DNA of 64,000 bases from Spongilla lacustris (taxonomy: Eukaryota > Porifera > Demospongiae > Spongillida > Spongillidae). Numbering within the stretch: the stretch's first letter is position 1; each line of letters begins with the position of its first letter. A program made the position numbers and the translations under genes. Positions 24,591-35,590 of the stretch are shown here, one piece after another. The DNA lies in assembly GCA_949361645.1 (NCBI GenBank), contig OX442415.1, forward strand, positions 11,385,245-11,449,244. Direction: 5' to 3'. Below the pieces are notes generated by a model. That model saw only the letters and a program-made list of their open reading frames with translations, had not been told where the DNA came from and made no database searches.

Positions 24591-24930
24591 TATACAGAGT
24601 CAGATCCAACCTCCTTCCTTTCACACAGGCCCAACCCCTTCCTCCCATATACACTACCTCAGTCACAGTTCCAGGAGGCAATGTCACCAGTCAACACAAT
24701 CTGCTGGACAGGGAGAAGGAAGCATGTTCTGGTGGACTGCACCCCCTTGAGCAAGGTCCAGCTTGTTAAAATAACAGCATAATGGAGTGAGAGACAACAG
24801 GGGGAGGGGGTGGGGTACAAACCAGTATAGCAACCAGTGAGGACTGCAGCCTTAAGAGCCTGGTGTGGGCAGCAAGTGACTCCTGCACATTATGGCTAGA
24901 GATCTCTGCGGCCTCCAATTTGCTGCCTCT

Positions 24931-25149
<219 letters not shown>

Positions 25150-25319
25150 TCAAGGACAGATCTACATGTATACACCTCAATACAAAGTCTCAAGAATGAA
25201 AGTCAGGAACAAATGGACACATACAGGTGGCATAGGGGTAAATGGGCCGCATCTAACTGATATACACAAAGGAGAGTTTTTAAAAAGGATGGGGGGGGGG
25301 GGGGGGGGGGGGAAAGGGG

Positions 25320-26174
25320 GAAGAGGGGTAAGAAGAAGGAAAGGGTGACACCTGGCTTGCCTGACTAGCTTGGACTGACCTGTCCCCACTGATTTGCTCT
25401 GCTGCATTGTGATCTCCTCCTCCCCAGTACCAGAAGGCGGAGACAGTAGTATCCCACATGGCTTTAGGCCAGCTGGAGAGTAGTATGCTTCTGCCTGCAG
25501 TGCAGTCCTCTCCAGTCGGGGGTGGCCTTATACAGTGTGGGGTCCTAACCCTTTCCTCAGACTGCTAACATGTGCAATGTCCAACTATACACTGCAATAC
25601 CAAACAAGCTAGGTACTAGCTGAGGTGTACTCATGAAGGAACATTTAGTCTGCGTATATAGCTCCTGACATGGTAGCAGCTATACCCTTTCCCAAGAGGC
25701 AGAAGTAGTGATTATACCTACTGCTAGGCTACTATGGTATCGTTTTTACACCTCCACACATCTAAGTAAGAACACACGCGACCACATCAAATTCGAGCCG
25801 ATTTGCCATAACTTAAAAACCACTTCAGACAATGTAGCTGTAGGCATAAATTAGCAGCACAATCTGTGCAGCTTACCACGAAAGGTCTATTTCCGCAACT
25901 CTACGTTCCAAAGACTGAAGCTAACGATTTGTTCTCGGTATGTTCTCAATATCCGATCCGAGGTGGCTGCTTTCGAGTGGCAACAGCCACGTAGTACCAC
26001 ACGTAATTAAAACTGTTTTACAAGCGGTGTGCCAAATCACATTAGACTTTAGAGCATTGATTCTCTTCATGTACTTTGTTGTACAGCAAAATTCCACGGG
26101 GACTTACGTTCATTTCAAGATTTCTGGGGGTAGAGCCTAATTTCCACGAGAGCCAACAGCCGTGGTGCCATACA
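25320..26174. other. Intergenic DNA
   Basis: No gene recognised. The stretch 25780-25960 has unique-looking sequence with words (CATAACTT, TAACGATTTGTTCT) also present in the foldback family at the left of the window; the relation is uncertain. Confidence 0.35.
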
Positions 26175-26317
26175 GGCCGGCATACACGGGGCGACTTCCT
26201 GCAGACTTGTCGCATGCAACTCAAATGAATGTTCCGCAAACCATCAGTAAACTACATGTAAACAATTGCGGAACTGTTACCCATATTCATTCGAGTTGCA
26301 TGCGCCCCGTGTAGCTG
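26175..26317. mobile_element. Small MITE, copy 1
   Basis: Inverted repeat: GGCATACACGGGGCGACTTC...GCAACTCAAATGAATGTTCCGCAA on the left is mirrored by TTGCGGAACTGTTACCC...GAGTTGCATGCGCCCCGTGTAGCTG. A related copy lies at 28729-28860. Confidence 0.65.
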
Positions 26318-26558
26318 CACATGAGTGCTAGCTACGCCTCCCCTCAAAACCTAGGCCAATGGGTCGAGTGATGTGCAGTGAACGAGGAACGGGTATTAAC
26401 CATGCACGACAACATATCCACCTACTCAAGACATGCTCTGAACACCATCAGCCTATATGGGAATTGGCCAAATATGCAAAAGCCATATCAAAATTTAGCT
26501 GTCATAGGGATGTTGTTAAAAGCCAATTGGCAAATTGCAACCTTTTTTAAGAAGTGGT

Positions 26559-26574
26559 GGCTTTGAAAAAAGCC
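26559..26574 (-). terminator. Histone 3' stem-loop of the H2B gene
   Basis: Minus strand GGCTTTTTTCAAAGCC: a 6-bp stem with a TTTC loop, matching the metazoan replication-dependent histone mRNA consensus (GGYYYU-HHUH-ARRRCC), about 47 nt past the stop codon. It is bound by SLBP and replaces polyadenylation. Confidence 0.93.
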
Positions 26575-26621
26575 ATTAGGAAAAAAAGAAGTGATGTAGT
26601 GTGGAGGGTGAGGCCAAGCCT

Positions 26622-26990
26622 TTACTTGCTGCTGGTGTACTTGGTAACAGCCTTGGTGCCTTCGCTCACTGCGTGCTTCGAGAGCTCGCCAGGCAGGTGG
26701 AGTCTCACTGCAGTCTGGACCTCCCGGCTGGTGATGGTGTGCTTCTTGTTGTAGTGGGCCAGGCGGGACGCCTCGGTGGCAATACGCTCGAAGATGTCGT
26801 TGACGAACGAGTTCATGATGCTCATGGCCTTGGAGGAGATGCCAGTGTCGGGGTGGACCTGCTTCATCACCTTGTAGATGTAGATGGAGTAGCTCTCCTT
26901 GCGGAGCTTCTTCTTCTTGCTCTTCTCTCCGGGCGCCTTAGGCGGCTTGGCGGCCTTCTCTCCCTTCTTGCTAGCGACTTTTCCGGGCAT
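26622..26990 (-). CDS. H2B: Histone H2B (122 aa)
   Basis: An intronless minus-strand frame starting [16 protein letters not shown] lysine-rich tail (residues 1-30) is followed by the histone fold with [40 protein letters not shown] and the C-terminal helix [17 protein letters not shown], which has the usual ubiquitination lysine in AVTKYTSSK. It pairs with H2A in the nucleosome. An upstream in-frame ATG at 27023 would add 11 residues; MPGK at 26990 is chosen because it matches the family's start. The 3' stem-loop marks it as a replication-dependent gene. It shares a divergent promoter with H2A. Confidence 0.97.
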   Translation of the reverse strand: MPGKVASKKGEKAAKPPKAPGEKSKKKKLRKESYSIYIYKVMKQVHPDTGISSKAMSIMNSFVNDIFERIATEASRLAHYNKKHTITSREVQTAVRLHLPGELSKHAVSEGTKAVTKYTSSK

Positions 26991-27280
26991 TTTGCTAAAC
27001 TGAACGTTTGAGTGGAGTTCCACTGCGCACGGAGATCTTTTATTTGAAATTTGGTGGGATCAAAACAATGACCAGGATAAAAATACAACCGACCAATCAA
27101 TAAAATTAACCCGCCAAAACGTCACGGATCACCCCTAGCACGAATCGGTCCGCAACAAATCTAGAATTCCATTGGTCGGCACAAATGTAATCCGCTCGTC
27201 TTGATCCGTGTGGGCCTACAAAACATTCCATCTATTTACATGTAACTTCGTTTTGTTCAACACAAAGTTTTGCTCAGAAA
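26991..27280. promoter_or_regulatory. Divergent H2B/H2A promoter
   Basis: 290 bp between the two start codons. It has two CCAAT boxes in mirror arrangement: CCGACCAAT at 27088-27096 and ATTGGTCGG at 27171-27179, a 9-bp inverted pair. On the H2B side an AT-rich CAAATAAAAG (minus strand, about 27036-27046) sits about 50 bp from the start codon and may act as a TATA element. No clear TATA is seen on the H2A side. CCAAT boxes are a usual component of histone promoters; coordinated S-phase expression is inferred. Confidence 0.75.
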
Positions 27281-27697
27281 ATGACTGGACGTGGAAAGGG
27301 AGGCAAAGCCAGAGCCAAGGCTAAAAGCAGGTCTGCACGTGCCGGACTTCAGTTCCCAGTTGGACGTGTTCACCGTCTGCTTCGCCAAGGCAACTACGCC
27401 GAACGTATTGGAGCGGGTGCTCCCGTCTACCTGGCAGCTGTCATGGAGTATCTAGCCGCCGAAATCTTGGAGTTGGCCGGGAACGCAGCCCGCGACAACA
27501 AGAAGCAAAGGATCAACCCCCGCCATCTTCAGTTGGCCATCAGGAACGACGAGGAGTTGAACAAGCTCCTGGCTGGTGTGACCATCGCTCAGGGAGGTGT
27601 GCTGCCCAACATTCAGGCAGTACTGCTTCCCAAGAAGACCAGTGCAACTGCAGCCCCGTCTGGCGGGAAGAAGAGCTCGCAGAGCGTGGAGGTCTAA
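27281..27697 (+). CDS. H2A: Histone H2A (138 aa)
   Basis: An intronless frame from [15 protein letters not shown]. The histone fold includes [20 protein letters not shown], the acidic-patch region ([12 protein letters not shown]) and the docking domain ([26 protein letters not shown]). It is longer than typical canonical H2A (about 124-130 aa), with a C-terminal extension ending KKSSQSVEV. The extension contains an SQ but not the terminal SQ-acidic-hydrophobic motif of H2A.X, so it is best called canonical H2A with a long tail. A 3' stem-loop follows. Head-to-head with H2B. Confidence 0.97.
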   Translation: MTGRGKGGKARAKAKSRSARAGLQFPVGRVHRLLRQGNYAERIGAGAPVYLAAVMEYLAAEILELAGNAARDNKKQRINPRHLQLAIRNDEELNKLLAGVTIAQGGVLPNIQAVLLPKKTSATAAPSGGKKSSQSVEV

Positions 27698-27745
27698 GTG
27701 TGTTCCCAACCCTGTTAGCGCTAACTGTCCTCATTTCTACAAACC

Positions 27746-27761
27746 GGCTTTTATAAAAGCC
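27746..27761 (+). terminator. Histone 3' stem-loop of the H2A gene
   Basis: GGCTTTTATAAAAGCC: GGCTTT/AAAGCC stem with TATA loop, flanked by ACC and ACC, 48 nt past the stop. A CAAGAG at about 27773 may be the U7-binding downstream element. Confidence 0.94.
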
Positions 27762-27799
27762 ACCATATCTCTCAAGAGTTGCACTTTGCAATCGTGAGT

Positions 27800-28395
27800 T
27801 GCTTGTTTGAAACAGATCTAATATAGTAGAAAGCTGCTCAACTACTATAGTCCAGTCCTACATCTACTGTAAGCAAGACCGAATTGGATACCCTACTGCC
27901 CTTCATTTCTTCTTGGGCGCGCCTACATATACAGATACATGCGTATTTCTATAATGTAGTGTGTGAGAACAGCTAATGATGAGATTGGTATGCCCACGCA
28001 TGTACAGACGTTCAATAATGAATTCCACCAGGCCGTGCAGGTCGTGTATTACCTCATTGCTGGGCAATCCATCAGAAGCACATACAACCGAGATAAAAAA
28101 TTTAGCAGGGGGTACCACCCCCTACGCCCCTTTTTAAAAACCTTTATATCTTTTTCTTTTAAGTCCGGTTTTTATTTTGAAAGCAGATTCGTACTCCCGT
28201 CTTTAAACTGCCCTCCCCTCGCATACAACACATAATAAATGTAGTCTTATAGGGCAATTATACATCAGGTTATGTAGTGAAGACAGTGGGAAATATCGAG
28301 TCATTCATAGGTATAGTGGTAGTACAATTGTAAGGTCTAGAGTTAGTCATCACTGGGAGCCAGGGGTTTTCTTTATCGCTCTAGACGTCTTTGTT
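27800..28395. other. Intergenic DNA
   Basis: No gene seen. Open frames at 27903-28235 lack recognisable features. Confidence 0.4.
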
Positions 28396-28399
28396 CCTG

Positions 28400-28438
<39 letters not shown>

Positions 28439-28439
<1 letters not shown>

Positions 28440-29111
28440 AGGCCCGTAGGCTGGTCGGGAGACGGGGGGGTTCGGGAAAGCGATAAGGTGGAACTGATTA
28501 AGAGCGGGGGGTGGGAGCAGGAGGGGGCGTAGCCCCCTCTCGCCCAGCTAGGGGGTACGGGGGAGCGCTGTAAGCTCCCCCATCGGGGTCTGGGGCGGAG
28601 CCCCAGCCGCTTTGCAACGCTTTGCAACTTTTGCAGTTTTTCAGCAACAAAACATAGCATAATTGCATAGAAACATGGATAGCCCAGTTTGTGTTCCCGT
28701 TCAATAATGAAGTACTTGCGAGTCTAAAGGCTGGCATACACGGGACAACTTCCGGGTGATTTGTCGTATGCAACTCAAATGACTGTAACAGTATGCATGG
28801 GTAAAAGTTCCGCAATTCTGATGGTTCGCGGAACTTCTACCCATACTCATTTGAGTTGCCGTAATTTAATTCAGGGACCCTCCCCCTGTTCCGCCGCTGC
28901 TGTTTGTTGTGGGCGGGACGCGGTACGTGGGTGCCCCATTTAGAATGGATGTCCCGCGATTGCTAAGCCTGCATGTATTGTTATCTCATTCTCGCGGGCT
29001 ATAGCTATACATGTATAGAAGTTATGAATAAATTATTTTGATGGCAAGCGGAACTAGTTCTGACGAGCGGGGGGGGTCGACCGAACCCACCGACCCCCCC
29101 CAGCCTACGGG

Positions 29112-29115
<4 letters not shown>
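28439..29115. mobile_element. Non-autonomous TIR element inside a (GT)n microsatellite
   Basis: Left end CAGGCCCGTAGGCTGG (28439) is mirrored by CCAGCCTACGGGCCTG (ending 29115). Both ends are flanked directly by (GT)n (28402-28438 and 29116-29160), so the element split one microsatellite; the repeat hides the target duplication. It is GC-rich on the left (GGGGGCGTAGCCCCC, GGGGCGGAGCCCC hairpins). No transposase frame is present. The CAGG...CCTG termini fit a hAT-type element, but this is weak evidence. A second MITE lies inside (28729-28860). Confidence 0.75.
28729..28860. mobile_element. Small MITE, copy 2 (nested)
   Basis: GGCTGGCATACACGGGACAA...GTTCCGCAATTC...GCGGAACTTCTACCC...TTTGAGTTGCC: the same family as 26175-26317, with its right terminus missing, nested in the larger TIR element. 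Confidence 0.65.
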
Positions 29116-29159
<44 letters not shown>

Positions 29160-29163
<4 letters not shown>

Positions 29164-31200
29164 GCCATGCATGATGTAAATGTAAAGGGAGGAGAGATAG
29201 GAGTGGACAGCTCTGAAGCTCCAATGCCTAACAGGGCAAGTACACATCAATGGGTACTTTATGGCCGGCCAGAGTGAGAGGTCTACGCAATAGAGCTCCA
29301 TATATCGGTATCCGATACAGAGGGAAGAGAGAACCTTGTCCATTACCATACCGGGGGAGGGGGAGGGGGAACAAGCTGCCTAGCCAAGTAAACTGTCAAC
29401 AATCAATGATACAATGTCGGCATGGAGTGTGCCATTGAAGCGGGACCTGTATATGTTAAAATGGAATCAACAGTCGGCTAGCTGGAGCTGAACTGGCCCC
29501 ACTCTGTCCACTGTGTGTGCAGTCACTGGCAGTATTAGGCTTATAGCCACTACTATTAGCAGTGCATGTGCATATAGAATTGTACATGCACTAGCTTTTA
29601 TGTAGACAACAATGTACCATTGGTAACGTCCTATATTAAATACACTAAGTCACAAGCTAGCCTAGCTGAAGTCAGACGTCACATATTTGGCACTGAGAAA
29701 TGGCATGAAGCGCTTCACAACCAGGTCACTGAAGCATCACATATCATTTTGCAAGTGCTCATGGACTCATTAATTGCTTGCATCAACATACAGCTTGCAC
29801 TCTCCTAGCTTGTATGTACGCCATGGTGTCTGTCACACTACTGCTTGAGTAGTGGCATCCCACAAAGGTAGGGGATGGTTGGGGGGGGGGGCTCAAATGG
29901 GCAGGTGACCTCCACAAAGGACTGTTAACGTTGTTGGGAGATAATGGTCAGGACTGGGGCAGGCGTTGTGCCTGAAAGAGGGCTGCTCCTTCAGCTTTGT
30001 CCCCATGGACTCAGGGGACAATCCGGTCCAGGGGTGGCATTATGCCCAAGGTTGTGGTGGCTGGGGTTGAGGACATGGACTTAACCTCTCAGGCACTGTG
30101 CCACACAGACGTCATTGAGTGGATTGTACTTGCTGCTGGTAGAAGGAGGAGGAGGGGGAGGAGGAGGAGGTTCAGCTTTGCTTTGTGAATAAAATGGTAA
30201 GACTCTCGTGTAGGTGAAAAACAAAGTGTGGAGGCAGGGTGGAGGGGACGTGGTGCCTTCATTTGATGGCGGTAAGATAGTGTGCTCCCATTGCCTCTTC
30301 CAGTGCATACATTTATTGATATGCTGGGATGATTGGTTTGTAGGATGGCAGAATCATAGGTCAGTTTCACCAATTCCCCCCCTCCCCCCCCCTCCCCCCC
30401 CCTCCCCCCCTGGAGCAAGCAGAACTACACAGGCTCTAGAGGATGTGCTGTACTGTTTAGAAAATTCAGCAAGGCATTCATTGTGACGTACAACTGTCTG
30501 AATATTGCACATCCAGGTGAGGGGTGTGGCCAGCCTCAGCAAGCTGGTGGGGATAGGCAGCTGGTGACTGCCTAGAACCTGAAAGCCTGAACATGTGTGA
30601 AGGCCAACACATGAAACGTAATAACTGAATTCATGACACTTCCCTCCCTCCATCCATGCACTTTACTTCATCCAACAGGGTCTTCCCCCTTCCCCCCCCC
30701 CCCCCCCCCACCCCCCCCCCCCCCCCCCCCACCCCCCATGTTCCCTGGTATGCATCATCACTCATTGTAGTGTCCACCAATCAGTTGTTGTGTGTCGTTG
30801 GGTGGATATGCTCTCTAGGATACCTTATTCCTTCAAACGTAGTGTAAAGTGGTAGAAGTAGATCAATAACAGAGCAGGGAGGGAGGGGAGGGAGGGAGGT
30901 AGGGAGGTAGGAAGGGAGGGAGGGGAGGGACCAACACCCAATGCGAATGATCATACCATATCACAGCTGCACTAAGTGTAAAGGGGCGTGGCATAACACC
31001 CTGATGAGGTGCAGATGGTGGCCATGTTGATGGCTTCCATCAACACTGGAGGCTATAAAGGTGAAGTGTGTTGAGTGGCATGATGAAGCACTAGTGTAAG
31101 GAGAGGTGGGGGGATTTGATCTAGTCCAGATGTATGAGACATATTGCCTGTAGTCAGTATAAGCCTGGGCCATACTGAGCCAGGTTTCCATTTGGGGGTC
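29160..31200. other. Repeat-rich intergenic DNA
   Basis: No gene supported. Contains C-rich tracts at 30376-30410 and 30692-30735 and GGGA/GGGT runs at 30876-30930. The frame 29620-29808 is open but unrecognised. Confidence 0.4.
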
Positions 31201-31203
31201 TCT

Positions 31204-31787
31204 GAGGGGAGGGGAGGGGAGGGGAGGGGAGGGGAGGGGAGGGGAGGGGAGGGGAGGGGAGGGGAGGGGAGGGGAGGGGAGGGGAGGGGAGGGGAGGGGA
31301 GGGGAGGGGAGGGGAGGGGAGGGGAGGGGAGGGGAGGGGAGGGGAGGGGAGGGGAGGGGAGGGGAGGGGAGGGGAGGGGAGGGGAGGGGAGGGGAGGGGA
31401 GGGGAGGGGAGGGGAGGGGAGGGGAGGGGAGGGGAGGGGAGGGGAGGGGAGGGGAGGGGAGGGGAGGGGAGGGGAGGGGAGGGGAGGGGAGGGGAGGGGA
31501 GGGGAGGGGAGGGGAGGGGAGGGGAGGGGAGGGGAGGGGAGGGGAGGGGAGGGGAGGGGAGGGGAGGGGAGGGGAGGGGAGGGGAGGGGAGGGGGGGGAG
31601 GGGAGGGGAGGGGAGGGGACGGGAGGGGAGGGGAGGGGAGGGGAGGGGAGGGGACGGGAGGGGAGGGGAGGGGAGGGGAGGGGAGGGGAGGGGAGGGGAG
31701 GGGAGGGGAGGGGAGGGGAGGGGAGGGGAGGGGAGGGGAGGGGAGGGGAGGGGAGGGGAGGGGAGGGGAGGGGAGGGGAGGGGAGGA
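31204..31787. repeat. (GGGGA)n pentanucleotide array, about 580 bp
   Basis: About 115 nearly perfect GGGGA units with three point changes (31593, 31620, 31655 areas). The Gly-Arg-Gly-Gly and Pro-Leu-Pro-Ser frames on both strands are artefacts. The G-strand can in principle form G-quadruplexes. Confidence 0.97.
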
Positions 31788-31979
31788 GAGTTGTCCATAA
31801 TGATGACCATTCTGTCCATCATTGTCATCGTGGTTCAAATGAAATTATTAACTACTGTATACACATTATATTCGTAACTATTTAACTGGTTAGTGTTAAT
31901 TGCATTGCATGATCAATCTACATGTAGCGTTAATGCTGTACCATAGCCATGACCACCATAGCCATGACCACCCATGCCA

Positions 31980-32575
31980 CTGAGCATCTGCCCATCAACT
32001 GCACACCAAGGAAATAACATTATGATGATTTCAGTTTCTACACATGGACCATTCCATGTAGCCTTACAATGGCTGCTGGGTATGGACTTGGCTGAGGGCC
32101 TCAACTGCACCTTCTGTCTAAGTCTTGCCTTGGCTACTTACCATGCCATTACCTGTAAGCACAGGCGTGTGCATGGTGTTGTAGGTCAGCTAAATTGCCC
32201 AATTCGAGGTTGGCGGTGGTTTTGGGCATGACAAAAGCAACACCAGACCGGCAGATGTTCTGGTTTCCAACTGGTCCCTTGGAAAGCCAGCTGCATTTGA
32301 TCTTAGCGTTACCTCACCACTAAACCCTTGTATTTGTCTGAAGCGGGAGTGGGGCAGGGTGTCGCAGCTTCAGTGGACGAGTGTAGCTCCAATGGCCCAA
32401 AGTGCTTTGAGTTGGGCTGGAAATGCACACCACTGGCAGTGGAGACCTATGGTTGCTGGGGTGCTGAGGCCAGGGAAACACTTTCATGTCTTGCCACTCA
32501 TCTGGGCTATACCCATAGGTGCACCAAGTCCCCAGGCCACTGCTTCCATTTATGGCAGACTCAGTCTCGGTCCTG
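31980..32575 (+). pseudogene. Reverse-transcriptase family fragment A
   Basis: Plus-strand pieces in shifting frames: an ALQWLLGMDLAEGLNC-type block near 32065 and a block near 32400 with CFELGWKCTPLAVETYGCWG. These match the C-terminal region of the same retroelement protein as the neighbouring fragment at 32680-33290. Many stops and frame changes. Confidence 0.55.
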
Positions 32576-32679
32576 TGTTAGTTTTTTTTTTTTAATAATT
32601 ATCCATGAAAAATAATTGCTGTACAATTTGTTTTATTCACAAACATCCATCCCCAGGCCTGGGTCTATAAGCCTAGACC

Positions 32680-33290
32680 CCAATGAACACCAAATGGCCA
32701 TCAAGTGGTGGCTAGGGCTAGACACCTCACCTGGCTCTCCTCCCTGTGCTTTGTGCCCAGAACACCCTTTGGATCCCCTAGGTCACCATGCCTTGACTTG
32801 TAAGTGAGGTGGTGACGCTGTATCCAGGCACAACAAGCTCAGGGATGTAGTGCTCCTAACTTGCCATCATGCCTGCATCAGTGCCAAGTCAGAAGCTGGC
32901 AGTGGACTTGGACGTGAGCTCCAGCACACACGTCCTGCTGACATCTTAGCTTCGAATTGGCTCTGTGGCAAGCCTTTCTGTGACTTCTCCGCCCATCCCT
33001 TCTCTCTGAAGCAAGTCTCACAGCAGGGTCAGCAGCAGTTGCCGCAGAGCTAAGAAAGCACTGACTCAGCTAATGATGCTAAGTGCTCTGAGCTGGGATG
33101 GACTTGCATTCCCCTTGTGGTGGAGTCATATGGAGCTTGGGGCAGGGAAGCTGTCCAAGCTTTCTCAAGACTTGCTTCACATCTTGCCACAAGGACCAAC
33201 ACCCCCAAGTCCAAGGTGGTCTCTAACTTGTATGGCCACCTGAACTTAACACTAGTGTGGGCCAATGCCCTCCTCTTAAGGGGTGGATAT
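32680..33290 (+). pseudogene. Reverse-transcriptase family fragment B
   Basis: Blocks in order: WWLGLDTSPGS with a Cys pair (CALCP), DPLGHHALTCK, HTRPADILASNW, then SELGWTCIPLVVESYGAWG and FSRLASHLATRTNTPKSKV. This is the post-RT C-terminal region of an invertebrate retroelement family. Stops at about 32805 and 33051 break the frame. It is a tandem neighbour of fragment A, with the same order of blocks. Confidence 0.6.
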
Positions 33291-33299
33291 ATCATCCTG

Positions 33300-34290
33300 G
33301 AGGGTGATTCATGTAGTTCCTAAACATAACTTTGTAGTTAAATGTGTTTTATTTATTCATGTATATTACATGTATCGTGATATTTCTACAATGAAAAAAA
33401 GTAACATCCTAAAAATAAATAAAAAAGACAGAATTGACGTCGATGTCACCACGGTTTAGGCTGATAAGATATGATCACATGATCATTGAGTGCTTTTGTA
33501 AAGTGATTGACACTCTTATTTTATCATTCAACTGCTGGATGGGGGAAAATGAGAAATCATTATACTTCTTGTGACGCTGCAAGAAGGACAAGTCCTTGTA
33601 ACTTAATGTATGGTGAATAGTACACATGGATGAAAGTTACCTTGTTGCTAGAAATATTATTCCTGGTCTGGGACTACAAGTATGATCTTGCTTTTCCAAT
33701 AGCATGCATCAATTTATTTGGCTGTACCCAACACTGATATGTTTTAACACTTTATGGATAACTAATAAGAAATATGTTGTGGATTTGACCATTCCATTAT
33801 GGCCTGGATTGAAAGCTGCTTATGTACAGTGGTTATACTTCCTAACAGACATTTAGAAAATGAATCATAATTAAATAGCAGCATATTGCCAGAACATATC
33901 AGTGTAAGTAAGACAATGATGATGATAGAACTACATGTAAACGTATTGCAGTTCTGGGTAGCATCTGGCTTATGGAGAGTTAAATATGAATTTACGTAAC
34001 TTATGTACCCCCCCCCCCCCCCCCCCCCCCCCCAATAAGTTTGCCTGCTGTTTGAATTGGTTGTACAACAACGTGCGCAATGCAATGACATGTGTGGTAG
34101 GGGTCTTTCTATAAGCTAGAGTGATTCCATGCATATTGTCATGTATCATATTTGTAGTACCGTTGGCTTCTGTTGTAGCAATTAGTAGGCTACATTTACT
34201 AGAAAATTAGATGTAAAACAATGCGTTGTTTACACAACTGGGTCACGGGATCATAAGTTGTCACATGTGGATCGTGCGCGTGGTGGAGGG
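33300..34290. other. Intergenic DNA upstream of CLN8
   Basis: AT-rich, with a C run at 34010-34033. The CLN8 promoter is expected in the last few hundred bases (GC-richer part 34240-34290), with no clear TATA. Confidence 0.4.
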
Positions 34291-34293
34291 GGA

Positions 34294-35304
34294 ATGGCAG
34301 CGTTGACTGATTACGAAGGTGAAGTCTAGTACGCATACACTTTGTAGGTGCGAAACAAAATCCCGTTCATTGTGTATGTGTTCGGTCTTGCCGTTTCTAC
34401 TCTTCTTTTTTGCACGTGCACAGGCGACCATCCGCTCCTCCGTCTGTTTCCGAGCCTCAAGGAGGTAGACGCTCGAGCTACGCAGACCAAGCTGATCGTG
34501 GTGACATGCGCGACAGCCGCATCGGTCGCCACTTTCCTCCTAGCCTACCTCGTCTCGTTCAACCTCCAGCTGTTCCGTGCGCTGAAACCCAAGGAGAAGG
34601 TATTCTGGTGCCTCTCGGTAGTCAGGTCTGTTTTCGGAGCGGTCATCGTACTGCTTTCGGGATGGTACTGGTTCGTGGACCCCGCCCTCAGCGAGGACGT
34701 CGTGAATGCGACCACGCAGACTAGCTTCCACACAGCGTCTATCATCGTCGGGTTCTTCATCTTCGAGGTGACCGCCCTCGCTATATCGGACGCCGTCTTT
34801 CACACCTTCGATCCCTTCCTCTTCGCCCACCACTGGCTATGCCTAGTCGGCTGCAGCACCATGTGCCTGTACTACGAGAAGGTGCACTTCTTTGGCATCC
34901 AAGGGGTCATGCTGGAGATGACCACGCCCTTCTCGTGCGCCTGCTGGGTGCTCCTCAAGGCCAAGATGGCGGACACCAGACTGTGGAAGGCCAACCAGCT
35001 GTTCCTCATCCACCTCTTCCACATGCGTACCCTCATCGAGGGGTACATGCTCCTCATGACCTATCGCCAGTGGGACATAGTGATGGCCGACATGCCCGTG
35101 GCGGTGTTTGTGCTCCTGTACACCCAGGTGATCCTTCAGTTCGTGTGCCTCACTCCGTACTGGACCTACAAGAAGACCACGCAGTTCTTCAACCCCATCG
35201 ACTGGAACCACACCCCCGCCGCCACCACCAGCAAAAGCGAGACCAAAGGTGTACCCCACCATGGGAAGGCACATCTCACCAGCTCACATGTGAAGAGCGG
35301 CTGA
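34294..35304 (+). CDS. CLN8: CLN8-type TLC-domain membrane protein
   Basis: Two exons: 34294-34318 (MAALTDYE) and 34424-35304, with a 105-bp intron (GTGAAG...pyrimidine tract...GCACAG), phase 1; 301 residues. The open frame of exon 2 runs back into the intron, to a GTG at 34348 that directly follows a stop, so splicing is needed to give a start codon. Several hydrophobic segments (about 31-52, 64-88, 108-135, 138-157, 165-185, 190-212, 220-245) form a TLC domain. Family signatures include KEKVFW, RSVFGAV, LEMTTPFSC and TPYWTYKK...FNPIDWN near the C-terminus. In vertebrates CLN8 is an ER/ERGIC cargo receptor for lysosomal enzymes and its loss causes neuronal ceroid lipofuscinosis. The C-terminus ends HVKSG, so no terminal KKXX retrieval motif is seen. 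Convergent with COMMD7. Confidence 0.85.
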
Positions 35305-35404
35305 GAGGACAGTGGTCTGCTGTGTGTGTGTGTGTAAACTGTATTTTGAAGGGAGGGGAGGGAAATATATTTTGATGACCCAAATGCAGATGCAGTGGTA
35401 CTGT

Positions 35405-35469
35405 GTGTATGTGTGTGTGTATGTGTGTGTGCACATGCATGCGTGTGTGTGTGTGTGTGTGTGTGTGTG
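35405..35469. repeat. (GT)n tracts between CLN8 and COMMD7
   Basis: Interrupted GT repeats in the 287-bp gap between the two convergent coding ends; they probably lie in the CLN8 3' UTR. Confidence 0.85.
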
Positions 35470-35590
35470 AGGCTTGAGATAGATCTTTGCTGAGCATAAG
35501 CAAAAGCTAGGACATTAAATTTAGTGCACACACATCAAGTACATACAAGTACACATGTACAACTAATTTCTACAAAAACATCTCCCAGAG

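Noticed and set aside
26601..27011. Plus-strand frame over H2B and minus-strand frames over H2A
   Set aside because: Shadows of the histone coding sequences.
31053..31838. Pro-Leu-Pro-Ser and Gly-Arg-Gly-Gly proteins
   Set aside because: Translation of (GGGGA)n.
34410..35375. Alternative plus-strand and antisense frames over CLN8
   Set aside because: They lack hydrophobic or family features and overlap a clear TLC-domain frame in the GC-rich exon.
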